Below, in pieces: positions 18,804 to 27,141 of a stretch of 64,000 nucleotides of DNA. The translations under genes and the position numbers were made by a program. This DNA is from Paenibacillus sp. FSL M7-0420 (GTDB lineage: Bacteria > Bacillota > Bacilli > Paenibacillales > Paenibacillaceae). Under the pieces are notes generated by a model that worked only from the letters and a program-made list of their open reading frames with translations, was not told the origin of the DNA and did not search any database. Each line of letters opens with the position of its first letter. Position 1 is the first letter of the stretch. Where the stretch lies: contig NZ_JBBOCJ010000001.1 of assembly GCF_038002345.1 (NCBI RefSeq), positions 2,418,001 through 2,482,000 of the forward strand, in the 5' to 3' direction.

Positions 18804-19664
18804 TTACTGTGCTCTATCCGTTTGAACAAATTCCTGCTCGTAAATGGCCTGCACGTCCTTAAGGATACGGCTGCTATGCTCTGTGAATTTCAGCGGTCGT
18901 ACCTGATTCTTGATCAGGAAGACACCGGACTTGCCGCTGTGTTCGCCCAGAGCCGCCTGATACAGCAGGCCTGCCCCGTGGGTAGGCTCGGGAAAGAACA
19001 AGCGCGTAATGGGCTTTAACCACAGCGGGATACCGGATTTTTTGCCGCTGCGAAGGGTGTTGTTGCCGCCGGGATCGGCGCTCCGGATCAGGATGCCTTC
19101 AGCTGCAAGCGCCGGGGCTACCGCCTCTGTCCACAAGGACATGGCGCGCTTGGTGTCGGCATACGGGCCGGTCAGCATCTGAAATTTCGCCGGATGCTCC
19201 AGTGAAGCCGGGTCGAAGCTGCGCTTCATCATAAAAGCATTAGAGGACGTATTCACGACCGTGCGGAGCGTGCCTTGCAGCAGGAGCGGCTTCAGCTCCA
19301 TCGTAATGATGTACGGAACCACCGTCTGCAGCTCATAATGCAGCTCACGCCCTTGCTTGGACAAGAGTAACTCGGGGAAGCTGCCCCCGGCATTATTGAA
19401 CAGGAGGTCAAGGTGCGCTTCGTGGCGGTTAATATCCTGCAAGGCACTCCGTAATTGGCCAAAATCGCTTAAATCAGCCTTATAGATTCTTAGCTGCCCG
19501 CTGCTGAGCGCCTTATGGATGAGCGGGTCATCTTCAGCAAAAGCTGAGCGGATCAGTGCGAGCACCTCCCAGCCTTCGTCCAGCATCCGGCGGGTCAAGG
19601 CCAGTCCGATGCCATGATTTGCTCCAGTGATCAGCGCTGTGCGGGGGGTATGCGTTATGTTCAT
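18804..19664 (-). CDS. Short-chain dehydrogenase/reductase
   Basis: The 286-residue protein has the classical SDR signatures: nucleotide-binding TGANHGIG at residues 13-20, LLFNNAGGS, and the catalytic YADTK (Tyr-x3-Lys), with a C-terminal extension like that of retinol dehydrogenase-type proteins. It would use NAD(P)H to reduce or oxidise a small carbonyl compound in the cytoplasm. The ATG at 19664 is chosen because AAGGAG lies just upstream; the frame continues to 19781 but that stretch is the promoter region. It is divergent from a MerR regulator and shares with it a pair of mirrored MerR-type promoters, so it is almost certainly the MerR target. Confidence 0.93.
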   Translation of the reverse strand: MNITHTPRTALITGANHGIGLALTRRMLDEGWEVLALIRSAFAEDDPLIHKALSSGQLRIYKADLSDFGQLRSALQDINRHEAHLDLLFNNAGGSFPELLLSKQGRELHYELQTVVPYIITMELKPLLLQGTLRTVVNTSSNAFMMKRSFDPASLEHPAKFQMLTGPYADTKRAMSLWTEAVAPALAAEGILIRSADPGGNNTLRSGKKSGIPLWLKPITRLFFPEPTHGAGLLYQAALGEHSGKSGVFLIKNQVRPLKFTEHSSRILKDVQAIYEQEFVQTDRAQ

Positions 19665-19704
19665 TATAATTGCTCCTTCGGATTTGATTAGGTGAATGGT
19701 GTCC

Positions 19705-19735
19705 ATTCTATAACTTGGAGCTGAGTCCAAGTCAA
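19705..19735 (-). promoter_or_regulatory. MerR-type promoter of the SDR gene (19-bp spacer)
   Basis: On the minus strand the -35 TTGACT (19730-19735) and -10 TAGAAT (19705-19710) are separated by 19 bases containing a dyad (CTTGGACTCAGCTCCAAG). The overlong spacer with a central dyad is the hallmark of MerR-activated promoters. Confidence 0.8.
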
Positions 19736-19751
19736 GTGCCGGAATTAACCG

Positions 19752-19782
19752 TTGACTTGGAGCTGACTCCAGGTTATACAAT
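19752..19782 (+). promoter_or_regulatory. MerR-type promoter of the merR gene (19-bp spacer)
   Basis: TTGACT (19752-19757) and TACAAT (19777-19782) are separated by 19 bases with the dyad TGGAGCTGACTCCA. It is nearly the same sequence as the SDR promoter, pointing the other way, which implies the regulator controls both its own gene and the SDR gene. Confidence 0.8.
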
Positions 19783-19824
19783 GGTACGAAGGAACTTTTA
19801 GAGCAAGTAGAGAGGAATGGTTCT

Positions 19825-20283
19825 ATGAGTTTGGCGGAAGCGGATCTTGCGCAGGGATATTCGATTAAGGAAACGGCGGAGCGGACCGGAATGCCGGAGG
19901 ATACGATACGGTACTACGAGAAGATAGGACTGCTGCCCCGGGCGAAGCGCAAGGGGAACAGCCACCGCATTTATAGCGATGCGGATCTGGAGATGATGCA
20001 GATGATCTCCTGTCTCAAAAAAACAGGGATGTCACTCGACGATATGCGGCCCTATCTGAATCTGTCACTCGACACGGACTTGTCCGGCTATCCCGAGCTG
20101 CATGAGATGATCCGTAATCACAGAAGCAAGATCCTGGAGCAGATCGCTTCACTGCAGCAGATTGTAGACTTTATTGATGTCAAAATAGAGCAGGGAACGC
20201 TGGGCCCGCAGACCTGCGAGCTGACCGGAGACCGCAAGCAGATGCCAAGAGGACGTAAAGCCAAAGCTAAAGCTAAAGCGTGA
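19825..20283 (+). CDS. MerR family transcriptional regulator
   Basis: The 152-residue protein begins with a MerR winged helix (YSIKETAERTGMPEDTIRYYEKIGLLPRAKR), followed by a dimerising coiled coil and a lysine/alanine-rich tail. It lacks the cysteine cluster of metal sensors; the overall form is that of the small-molecule or redox-type MerR proteins that control an adjacent dehydrogenase. Its gene is divergent from an SDR gene and both promoters have the 19-base spacers these proteins act on. Ligand unknown. Confidence 0.93.
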   Translation: MSLAEADLAQGYSIKETAERTGMPEDTIRYYEKIGLLPRAKRKGNSHRIYSDADLEMMQMISCLKKTGMSLDDMRPYLNLSLDTDLSGYPELHEMIRNHRSKILEQIASLQQIVDFIDVKIEQGTLGPQTCELTGDRKQMPRGRKAKAKAKA

Positions 20284-20440
20284 GGGTTAATGCGAAGCAG
20301 GAGGGGATTCAGGTGCTGAAGGCTATGCTTGACGCTGACAGGCGCGGAGCCGGAGGAATGGCATAGATGCCGACAGGGCCGCCCGTGTCGTATTCACATC
20401 CCATTGTTAATAATTGCGTTAAGACTCTGTACATATTTAA

Positions 20441-20487
20441 CCTTCGTGAGCCAAACAATGAGAACAATTGTTGAATCACGAAGGAGG
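20441..20487 (+). promoter_or_regulatory. Leader hairpin overlapping a ribosome binding site
   Basis: A nine-base stem (CCTTCGTGA 20441-20449 with TCACGAAGG 20476-20484) continues with an inner six-base stem (AACAAT / ATTGTT). The 3' arm covers the first half of the AAGGAGGT site of the downstream gene, so the hairpin could lower its translation. Confidence 0.55.
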
Positions 20488-20496
20488 TGTTCCATC

Positions 20497-21405
20497 ATGA
20501 AAATAAACAACCACAGAGTGAAGTGTGTTCTTCTATATCCCTTGGCCGCAGCTGTGATTATGTCGGCGGCGCTGATCCCGTCAGGTCCGCATGCAGTGTC
20601 TGCTGCATCGCCAGACAAGGCAGTTTCAGCACCCGCACCTGTGGATAGCAGAGGGAGCAGCGCATCGGGCAACCGGACAGCCGGGAATCAGCAGCAGGCG
20701 CCCAGCCGTGTGGCGGTCATTATCGATGATTTCGGCAACAGCATGCGCGGGACAGAGGAAATGTTCAAGCTGCCCGTCAAAATCACCGTCGCAGTCATGC
20801 CATTCCTGCGCTCCAGTGAGCAGGATGCCCGGCGCGCCCATGAGCTGGGCTTCGATGTGCTGGTCCATCTGCCGATGGAGCCGCGTCAGGGCAAAGCGGA
20901 ATGGCTGGGACCGGGGGCCGTGCTTACAAGCATGAGTGATGCCGAAGTCCGGGGGCGGGTGGAGGCTGCACTTGATAATGTGCCTTACGCGATCGGCATC
21001 AACAATCATATGGGCTCCAAGGTGACCGGAGATGAACGGGTCATGGGTATTGTGCTGGAGGTCTGCAAGGAGCGCGGTCTATTCTTCGTAGACAGCCATA
21101 CCAATTACCGTTCAGTCGCGGGACGGATGGCCCGGGAGCTGGGAATGCCGCCGGTGGAGAATCATATTTTCCTGGATGATGTGCATTCGGCAAGCCATGT
21201 GGCGAAGCAGATGAAGCTGGTGCAGGAGCGGGCCTTGAGCCACAAGTTCTGCGTTACCATCGGTCATGTCGGCATCCAGGGCAAAGAGACCGCCGCGGGC
21301 ATCCGCAGCGGTATTGCCGGAATGAAGGACAAGGTGCAATTCGTCGGCATCTCCGATCTGGTCCGCGAGGAGTGGAAGTGGAATTCCCGGCTTACACTTC
21401 CATAA
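20497..21405 (+). CDS. Divergent polysaccharide deacetylase family protein (YibQ-like)
   Basis: The 302-residue protein has a signal peptide (YPLAAAVIMSAALIPSG) and a domain of the divergent polysaccharide deacetylase family: VAVIIDDFGNSMRGTEEMF, PITVAVMPFLRSS-like strand, VLVHLPMEP, GINNHMGSKVTGD and FFVDSHTNYRS. It would act on cell-wall or surface polysaccharide outside the membrane, but catalysis is not proven for this family. ATG 20497 is selected because AAGGAGGT lies ten bases upstream and the signal peptide follows. The gene is convergent with the amidase gene and the two overlap by 14 bases. Confidence 0.9.
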   Translation: MKINNHRVKCVLLYPLAAAVIMSAALIPSGPHAVSAASPDKAVSAPAPVDSRGSSASGNRTAGNQQQAPSRVAVIIDDFGNSMRGTEEMFKLPVKITVAVMPFLRSSEQDARRAHELGFDVLVHLPMEPRQGKAEWLGPGAVLTSMSDAEVRGRVEAALDNVPYAIGINNHMGSKVTGDERVMGIVLEVCKERGLFFVDSHTNYRSVAGRMARELGMPPVENHIFLDDVHSASHVAKQMKLVQERALSHKFCVTIGHVGIQGKETAAGIRSGIAGMKDKVQFVGISDLVREEWKWNSRLTLP

Positions 21406-22195
21406 GATAGGCTGCGATCCCGTTCGCAATGGCTTCGGCGATCTCTTCCTGGCCCTTCGGTGTACAGAGCTTCTCGCGGTCAGCCGGGCTGCTGACAAAT
21501 CCCGCCTCAACGATTACCGTTGTGGCGGTTATTTTGTTGAGCAGGTAAAAGGGCTTGCCCCGGACAGGATCATTCTTCATCCTGTAGAGCTGGTTGAGCT
21601 GATCCTGAATGGTCCGCGCCAGCAGGAAGCTGCGCCCTTCCTGGCGGTACAGGACGAGCGGACCATGCTTGGACGGCGATTTCGCCCAGTTAATATGGAT
21701 GCTGACGACTACATTAGCCGGAAGCGTCTCTGCCAGCTCCTTGCGCTGGGCCAGATCGCGCAAATGCCGGGATCTGCTTCTCAGCCACAGATTCTCATCG
21801 CTGGGTGCATAATCGCCGGTCCGGTTCAGGATGGTATCGAAGCCGTCCGCACGCAGCAGGAGAAAGAGGCGGCGTGAGATGGCGAGGGTGATGTCCTTCT
21901 CCAGAATGTTGCCGTAGGAGGTTCCGCCGTCAATCCCCCCATGGCCGGCATCGATCAGAATGATCCGCTGGTCATGGCCGAGCATATGCTGGCGCTGGCC
22001 GGGCTGCTCTGCCTGCGGATCAGTACGGGGGGCAGCCGCATGGATCTCTGCGGGGTCGCCTGTTGTAAGCAGGAGCAGAATGCTTGCTGCGGCAATAATC
22101 CGCTGCAGCTGCCGCCGGGATCTCAGCCGGGGCTGCTCTTTTGAACGGTGGGACTGTGTAGCGCTATAGGGCTCCAAAGCTTCCGATTGTCTCAT
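21392..22195 (-). CDS. N-acetylmuramoyl-L-alanine amidase (Amidase_3, CwlD-like)
   Basis: The 267-residue protein has an N-terminal membrane or signal segment (IIAAASILLLLTTG) and an Amidase_3 catalytic domain. The zinc ligands and catalytic residue appear in order: His of IDAGHGG, Glu of NILEKD, His of VVSIHIN, and Glu of VIVEAGF. It cuts the amide bond between muramic acid and the stem peptide in the cell wall. Size and single-domain form resemble CwlD, which makes muramic lactam in spore cortex, so a sporulation role is possible. ATG 22195 follows AGGGAGG. Confidence 0.9.
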   Translation of the reverse strand: MRQSEALEPYSATQSHRSKEQPRLRSRRQLQRIIAAASILLLLTTGDPAEIHAAAPRTDPQAEQPGQRQHMLGHDQRIILIDAGHGGIDGGTSYGNILEKDITLAISRRLFLLLRADGFDTILNRTGDYAPSDENLWLRSRSRHLRDLAQRKELAETLPANVVVSIHINWAKSPSKHGPLVLYRQEGRSFLLARTIQDQLNQLYRMKNDPVRGKPFYLLNKITATTVIVEAGFVSSPADREKLCTPKGQEEIAEAIANGIAAYLMEV

Positions 22196-22401
22196 GTGAA
22201 TAACCTCCCTGCCGGAATAATCAACAGCTACTTGTACTTAATGACGGTTTATACAGGTGTAGTCTTGTTAGATTGTGCCTTAACAGCCCAACCTATACGA
22301 AGCTTCGGATTCCGGTTTAGAGATCAGAGGATTGGAGCACACTATAGACATAAGGTCAAGCGGCGGGAACCCGCCAAGCACTCACCTGGGAGGTGTATGA
22401 G

Positions 22402-22596
22402 ATGGCATCCGGCGGAGATGATCTGGTGAAGTATATTACGGAGAAGGTAGTCGTCTACATTGAGAACCCGCGCGCTGTCCATGCCCGGCGGAAGGCAGAG
22501 AAGCAGCCGTGGGCGGAAAAGTGGTTCGGCACGCTGCCGCTCGCCTGGTCCGTCTGGCGCAGCAAATGGAGCCGGGGCGGGGATGGTAAGGAGTAG
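22402..22596 (+). CDS. yqzE: YqzE family protein
   Basis: This small protein (64 residues) matches YqzE of Bacillus in length and in its signatures: DDLVKYITEKVVVYIENPR near the N-terminus, a basic middle, and a WFGTLPLAWSVW segment near the C-terminus. Bacillus yqzE lies at the end of the competence comG operon, but here it stands alone. Function is unknown. The ATG at 22402 is preceded by GGGAGGTG; a GTG at 22393 lies inside that site. Confidence 0.85.
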   Translation: MASGGDDLVKYITEKVVVYIENPRAVHARRKAEKQPWAEKWFGTLPLAWSVWRSKWSRGGDGKE

Positions 22597-22627
22597 CGAC
22601 TTAGCAGTGAGCGGGCGCTGAGTGGAA

Positions 22628-23000
22628 TTCAGGTGTATAAATGCACCTGAATCTGGAGAAAACGGCCGTTTAGAGAAATTCAGGTGTATAAATGCACCTG
22701 AATCTGGAGAAAGCGGGCGTTGAGTGGAATTCAGGTGTATAAATGCACCTGAATCCCGAGAAAGCGGGCGTTGAGAGGAATTCAGGTGTATAAATGCACC
22801 TGAATCTGGAGAAAGCAGGCGGTGAGTGGAATTCAAGTGTATAAATGCACCTGAATCTGGAGAAAGCAGGCGTTGAGAGGAATTCAGGTGTATAAATGCA
22901 CCTGAATCTGGAGAAAGCGGGCGTTGAGAGGAATTCAGGTGTATAAATGCACCTGAATCTGGAAAAACAGGCGTTGAGAGAAATTCAGATGTAGAAGCAA
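22628..23000. repeat. Seven-copy 51-bp tandem array of a palindromic repeat
   Basis: Seven units start at 22628, 22679, 22730, 22781, 22832, 22883 and 22934, an exact 51-base period, with a degenerate eighth copy at 22984. Each unit has a 24-base inverted repeat (TTCAGGTG, TATAAATG, CACCTGAA) and a 27-base linker (type TCTGGAGAAAGCGGGCGTTG). The palindrome is almost invariant, the linker varies more. The array lies between yqzE and a terminator. Because 51 is divisible by three, the minus strand stays open and would encode a 17-residue repeat, but there is no ribosome binding site and I do not think it is a gene. Confidence 0.95.
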
Positions 23001-23050
23001 ACAGCCTTCCCGAGAGGTACCGTACAGACGGCACCCGGGGAAGGCTGTTT
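22999..23050. terminator. Bidirectional terminator hairpin
   Basis: A 13-14 base GC-rich stem (AAACAGCCTTCCC with GGGGAAGGCTGTTT) lies between yqzE with its repeat array and the convergent secreted-protein gene. The A and T runs at its base fit termination in both directions. Confidence 0.8.
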
Positions 23051-23082
23051 CAGTATGCAGCGGGAATTCTGCCAGTGCCAGT

Positions 23083-24162
23083 CTACCGGTTTGAACCGGG
23101 CAGAACAGCCGAGCCCAGCGCGGCTCCCCCGGGCAGTGGCACCGGCAGCTCGTGGAAGGTGCCTGCCTTCTGAAGGGCGCTAAGCGGGAGATAGCGGATG
23201 CCACCGGGACCGGCGGCGGCATAGACTACGGCGGCTTCAGTGCTGCCTTGGTCCCGGGAAGCGCCTGGCTTCAGCCAGCTCTGGCTGCCTGTAATCATGA
23301 ATGGCGCGCCCAGGGTATCGTTGTGCCCCGGGGACTGGAAGGCGAGACTGCCCCGCTCCTGAAGCAGAGCGCTCAGGCTTGCTCCGTTCAACGTCTTCAG
23401 CTCGGGTGCGGTCAGCCACAGCAGATCGGCATACGGGTCATCCTCTCCGCCGCTCCGCAGAGCGGGCTGGGGAGTGCGCGCCTGGCCCGGGCCGGAGGAC
23501 AGCATAGCTGAGGCTTCCGGTGCAGCATTCAGAATAGGCTCAGCCTGGCTCTGACTCCAGGGCAGCGTCTCCAGAACGGTAGCATTCAGATACAACGTTC
23601 TGTTCTCCGTAGTGATTTTCCAGACAGGCAGCATTGGAGCATAGAGCGCCGTAACCCCGATGGCTCCTGAAGAATTAGAGGGTATCAGTCCTTGCTGCAC
23701 CAGATACTGGCGCAGTTCAGTCATACTATAAGGGAGACCATCGGTTCCGGCTCCGTATTCGCTAAGCAGATAGCCGCCCTGATCCGCAGCGGAGATAATG
23801 AGATAGCCGATCCGCTGACCGCTGTGCATCACATTGACCAGCCAGCTCCGCGTTCCCGGACCAAGAGGGTAGACCTCCGTTCCGGCATCCTTCCATTCCT
23901 TAAAAGGAGCATCCGCCGAGAGCTGGCTAATCGTCTGGCGGGTGAAGGCCTGCAGTGTTTCCGGCGCTGGAATCGGCTTCATCTCAAGTCCCGGAAGAAG
24001 AACCTCCTGCGTGACGGCCTGCGTCACGCTCAGCCGGCTGGCTTGTGACGCTAGCGCCTGGGGAGAGGAGGCGCTGGCAGCCAACAGAGTCAGTCCAAGA
24101 ATCAGACAGAGGAGCAGGCGGCCACGCCGCCGGAAGCCCTTCTGCCTCGCAGTGATATTCAT
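23083..24162 (-). CDS. Secreted protein of unknown function
   Basis: The 359-residue protein has a twin-basic start (RRRGRLLLCLILGLTLLAASASS) that is a clear signal peptide with cleavage near ALA. The rest is a soluble extracellular chain with strand-rich segments such as TLYLNATVLETLPW and a low-complexity Pro/Gly region near residue 230. I recognise no family. ATG 24162 is preceded by GGAAAGGTG, while the upstream GTG at 24174 overlaps that site. It stands alone between a terminator and yqhG. Confidence 0.75.
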   Translation of the reverse strand: MNITARQKGFRRRGRLLLCLILGLTLLAASASSPQALASQASRLSVTQAVTQEVLLPGLEMKPIPAPETLQAFTRQTISQLSADAPFKEWKDAGTEVYPLGPGTRSWLVNVMHSGQRIGYLIISAADQGGYLLSEYGAGTDGLPYSMTELRQYLVQQGLIPSNSSGAIGVTALYAPMLPVWKITTENRTLYLNATVLETLPWSQSQAEPILNAAPEASAMLSSGPGQARTPQPALRSGGEDDPYADLLWLTAPELKTLNGASLSALLQERGSLAFQSPGHNDTLGAPFMITGSQSWLKPGASRDQGSTEAAVVYAAAGPGGIRYLPLSALQKAGTFHELPVPLPGGAALGSAVLPGSNR

Positions 24163-24313
24163 AGGTTCAGTCACCTTTCCTGTTTAGAGGGAATTTACGC
24201 TTCTTACTGTTCATTGTAGGGGACAAGCCCTGAAAAGGCTGTTGCTTGCTGTCGCGGCAGGCGGCGGGAGTTTCGCTGTTTTTTTGCCTGCTTTTAGCGG
24301 ACAAGGTCGCATT

Positions 24314-25396
24314 CTATGTGCTGCGCAGATGAAATAATCCGTACGTAACGGCAGAAACTGCAATCTGCGGCTCGTATTGCCATGAGGTCTCCTGGCGGCG
24401 GCGGTTGTACTGCTCCTGGATAGCCAGGCGCTTTTCCTCATCCTGCTCCTTTAGCAACTCCTCGTAATAGATATCCACGATGCTAAGCTCCAGCTCCAGC
24501 CGCTCACGCGCTTCTTCCGCCCAGGTGTAATCCAGCAGCGCCAGCTTCGAGGTCAGATATCCCTCCAGCCGGTCGGCCCCGTCCGTAATCCCCAGCTCGA
24601 ACGGCTGGACATGAATGTTCTCCGGCAGCCGGGGCGTCAGCTCCTTGCCGGCCAGCCGGGCCTCGAAGTCCGGGACAATCAGCCCGGAGGTTAACGACAC
24701 CGCGATGAAATGCAGCTCCTCCCGCTTCAGGTCACAGGTCATCTCGACCTTGTAGCAGACTGCCAGCCATGGCTCGTAGGCGGCCGAGAACAGCGTAGTC
24801 CGCTGCCTGAGGCCAGGGTCCTCGAACAGCTGGAGGCACCGGCCTTCGTCACGCGCCGCAGACCAGATCTGCCGCAGGCGCTTGCTGCCGTAGGTCACAT
24901 CCTCGCGGCGGATCATCCCCGGCCCAAGGCGCGGCAGTGCCGGAACGATGCCGAAGTACCGCGCAAGGATGCTGTCCTCCGGCGCAGCCGAGACCCCGGG
25001 CGGCAGCACTGCGCCCGGCACTTCAGTCTGCGCTCCGCCCGTCGCCGCGCCAAGCTCCGCCCCTGCTTCGGCATCCGCCGCCCCGGGCAGACCCGGCGGC
25101 GCTCCCGCCCCTGCCGGGCGGCTGGCCCCGCCGCGCGGGCGGGCCGCAGGTGCAGCGGCCTGCGCGGCCAGTTCATCGTACTTCTGCGGGTCGAAGACGA
25201 AGCTGAAGGAGAGGGTCTCGGGATCTACGCCGGTGCGCTCCACGAAGCCCCAATAATAAGGGCGGTCCGTCAGCATCCGGTCCGCGCGCGGGGAGAGCTT
25301 CACCGTCACATGCAGCGGAGAGGATTCAAGAATGGTGCATTCGGTCGCTTCGAGATAATCCATGACCTGCTTGCGCACCTCAATAGGGGTCAACAT
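24314..25396 (-). CDS. yqhG: YqhG family protein with a long insertion
   Basis: The 360-residue protein matches Bacillus YqhG in its N-terminus (VMDYLEATECTILESSPLHVTVKL, then DRPYYWGFVERTGVDP) and in the C-terminal half (RLRQIWSAARDEGRC to the acidic helical end). It is about 90 residues longer than the Bacillus protein because of an Ala/Gly/Pro-rich segment at about residues 84-150 that looks unstructured. As in Bacillus it is paired with the SNF2 helicase gene yqhH, here with a TGATG stop-start overlap. Function is unknown; the conserved pairing suggests a partner of the helicase. Confidence 0.85.
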   Translation of the reverse strand: MLTPIEVRKQVMDYLEATECTILESSPLHVTVKLSPRADRMLTDRPYYWGFVERTGVDPETLSFSFVFDPQKYDELAAQAAAPAARPRGGASRPAGAGAPPGLPGAADAEAGAELGAATGGAQTEVPGAVLPPGVSAAPEDSILARYFGIVPALPRLGPGMIRREDVTYGSKRLRQIWSAARDEGRCLQLFEDPGLRQRTTLFSAAYEPWLAVCYKVEMTCDLKREELHFIAVSLTSGLIVPDFEARLAGKELTPRLPENIHVQPFELGITDGADRLEGYLTSKLALLDYTWAEEARERLELELSIVDIYYEELLKEQDEEKRLAIQEQYNRRRQETSWQYEPQIAVSAVTYGLFHLRST

Positions 25397-27141
25397 CAGT
25401 TAGGCACCCCGCTATCATCCAGCTTGGTGTGGGTCAGCTCGCTGAGCGAATCGCCGATCGTATCCAGCCCGGTGCGCAGCTCCTCGTCGCTGCCCGCTTC
25501 GAGAACGATTTTGTACAGGCTTTTCTCAAGCGAGCCCTTCTGCTCGAAGCGCTCCAGAATGACATCCAGCCCGCCGATGACCATCTCGAACATGTTGATT
25601 TTCTCATGCAGCAGGTGGAGGATATGCTCTTCAATGGTCCCTTCGGTGGAGAGGTTATAGATGACCACATCATTCTCCTGACCGAGCCGGTGGACCCGGC
25701 CGATCCGCTGCTCGACCCGCATAGGATTCCAGGGCAGATCGAAATTGATCATATGGTGGCAGAACTGCAGGTTGATCCCCTCGCCACCGGCTTCGGTGGC
25801 AATCATCACCTGGGCGCGTCCGCGGAAGAGGTCCATCATCCAGTCCTTTTTGCCGCGGTTCATTCCGCCCGAGTACGTCACACATTGCAGTCCATGCTCA
25901 CGGAAATACTGGAGCAGATACTCCTGCGTGGCGCGGTACTCTGTGAAGACGATCACCTTCTCGTTCATTTCACGGATTAACTCCATCGTCTTCTCCGCCT
26001 TGGTATTCGTCTTGACCGTACGGATCGTTTGGAGCAGCCCCATCATCCGCTCGCGCTTCGGCGAATCGGCCGGCAGCTTCTTGATCAGATTCACCAGCGT
26101 TACGAACACCGCATCCCGGCTGCTGCACACCTCACGTTGAAGCGTGACCAGGGAGAGCATACTGCTGAGATTGCCGCCCGCCTCCTGATACTGTTCTTTG
26201 ACAAAAGCGGTCACGCCGTCATACAGCGCCTTCTCCTCTGCGGAGAGAGTGAGGGGGATATTGCGCACCTTGCGCTTGGTGAAATTCACCGGGCCTTCGC
26301 CCCGGCGGTTGCGGATCATAACCTTGGACAACTCGCCCCGAAGCTGGACCTCGTTCTTGGGCTGGCGCTTATCCACCACGAAATTGGTAGCAAAATCGCC
26401 CTGATTCCCCAGCTGGCCCGGCTTCAGCAGGGTGATCAGATTGAACAGCTCGCCGAGATCATTCTGCACGGGGGTGGCGGTGAGCAGCAGGCAGTACTTT
26501 TTGCGGAGCTGCTGTACGAAGAGGTAATTGGTCGATTTCTTGTTCTTCAGCTTATGGGCTTCGTCAATAATCAGCATGTCGTATTCCTGGCTCAGCAGCA
26601 TTTCCTTATGCGGGTCACGCTTGGCCGTATCCATCGAGGCGACGACAATGTCATTGCCCCAGGAATAGGCTTTCTTTTGCGCTACGGCAGAGATTCCGAA
26701 CTTGGTATTCAGCTCCCGCACCCATTGCAGGACAAGCGAGGCCGGCACTAGAATCAGAACCTTTCTCACCAGCCCGCGCACCAGATACTCCTTCAGCACC
26801 AGCCCGGCTTCGATGGTCTTGCCAAGTCCGACTTCATCGGCCAGAATCGCCCGTCCAGACATCTCGAACAGCACCTTGTGCGCCGTATCCAGCTGATGGG
26901 GAAGCGGAGACAGCCCGGACAGATGCTTCATACACTGCAGCTCATCGAAGCTGGTAACCAGGCCCGACTGCTCTCCCTGCACGGCAAGGCGGGATAAGCG
27001 CCAGTCGCCCCAAGGCCCCCCTTTATCCAGTCTAGATTCCAGATCATGCAGCCAGTTGCGCTCAAAAGATAGAGGAACAGGCAGCAGCGGCGCAGAAGTT
27101 ACCTTCTCTTGGGGCAAGGAATTGCGGAATAATTGCGTCAT
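25396..27141 (-). CDS. yqhH: SNF2/RapA-like helicase YqhH
   Basis: The 581-residue protein has the full set of SNF2-type superfamily 2 motifs: DEVGLGKTIEAG (residues 102-112), DEAH (193-196), LTATPVQNDL, VIVFTEYRATQEYL, and the GGEGINLQFCHHMINFDLPW, NPMRVEQRIGRVHRLGQ pair. It is a cytoplasmic ATPase that moves on nucleic acid, closest in layout to RapA/HepA-like proteins and to YqhH of Bacillus. Its stop overlaps the start of yqhG. The upstream region faces the nrdJ leader. Its physiological role is not established. Confidence 0.92.
   Translation of the reverse strand: MTQLFRNSLPQEKVTSAPLLPVPLSFERNWLHDLESRLDKGGPWGDWRLSRLAVQGEQSGLVTSFDELQCMKHLSGLSPLPHQLDTAHKVLFEMSGRAILADEVGLGKTIEAGLVLKEYLVRGLVRKVLILVPASLVLQWVRELNTKFGISAVAQKKAYSWGNDIVVASMDTAKRDPHKEMLLSQEYDMLIIDEAHKLKNKKSTNYLFVQQLRKKYCLLLTATPVQNDLGELFNLITLLKPGQLGNQGDFATNFVVDKRQPKNEVQLRGELSKVMIRNRRGEGPVNFTKRKVRNIPLTLSAEEKALYDGVTAFVKEQYQEAGGNLSSMLSLVTLQREVCSSRDAVFVTLVNLIKKLPADSPKRERMMGLLQTIRTVKTNTKAEKTMELIREMNEKVIVFTEYRATQEYLLQYFREHGLQCVTYSGGMNRGKKDWMMDLFRGRAQVMIATEAGGEGINLQFCHHMINFDLPWNPMRVEQRIGRVHRLGQENDVVIYNLSTEGTIEEHILHLLHEKINMFEMVIGGLDVILERFEQKGSLEKSLYKIVLEAGSDEELRTGLDTIGDSLSELTHTKLDDSGVPN

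Noticed and set aside
22628..23000. CRISPR array
   Set aside because: The linkers between the palindromes are near-identical rather than unique, the units are tandem copies, and no cas gene is in the window.
22342..23034. 230-codon open frame on the minus strand across the 51-bp repeats (17-residue repeat DSGAFIHLNSSQRPLSP)
   Set aside because: It results from a repeat length divisible by three, has no ribosome binding site, runs antisense through yqzE and overlaps a terminator.
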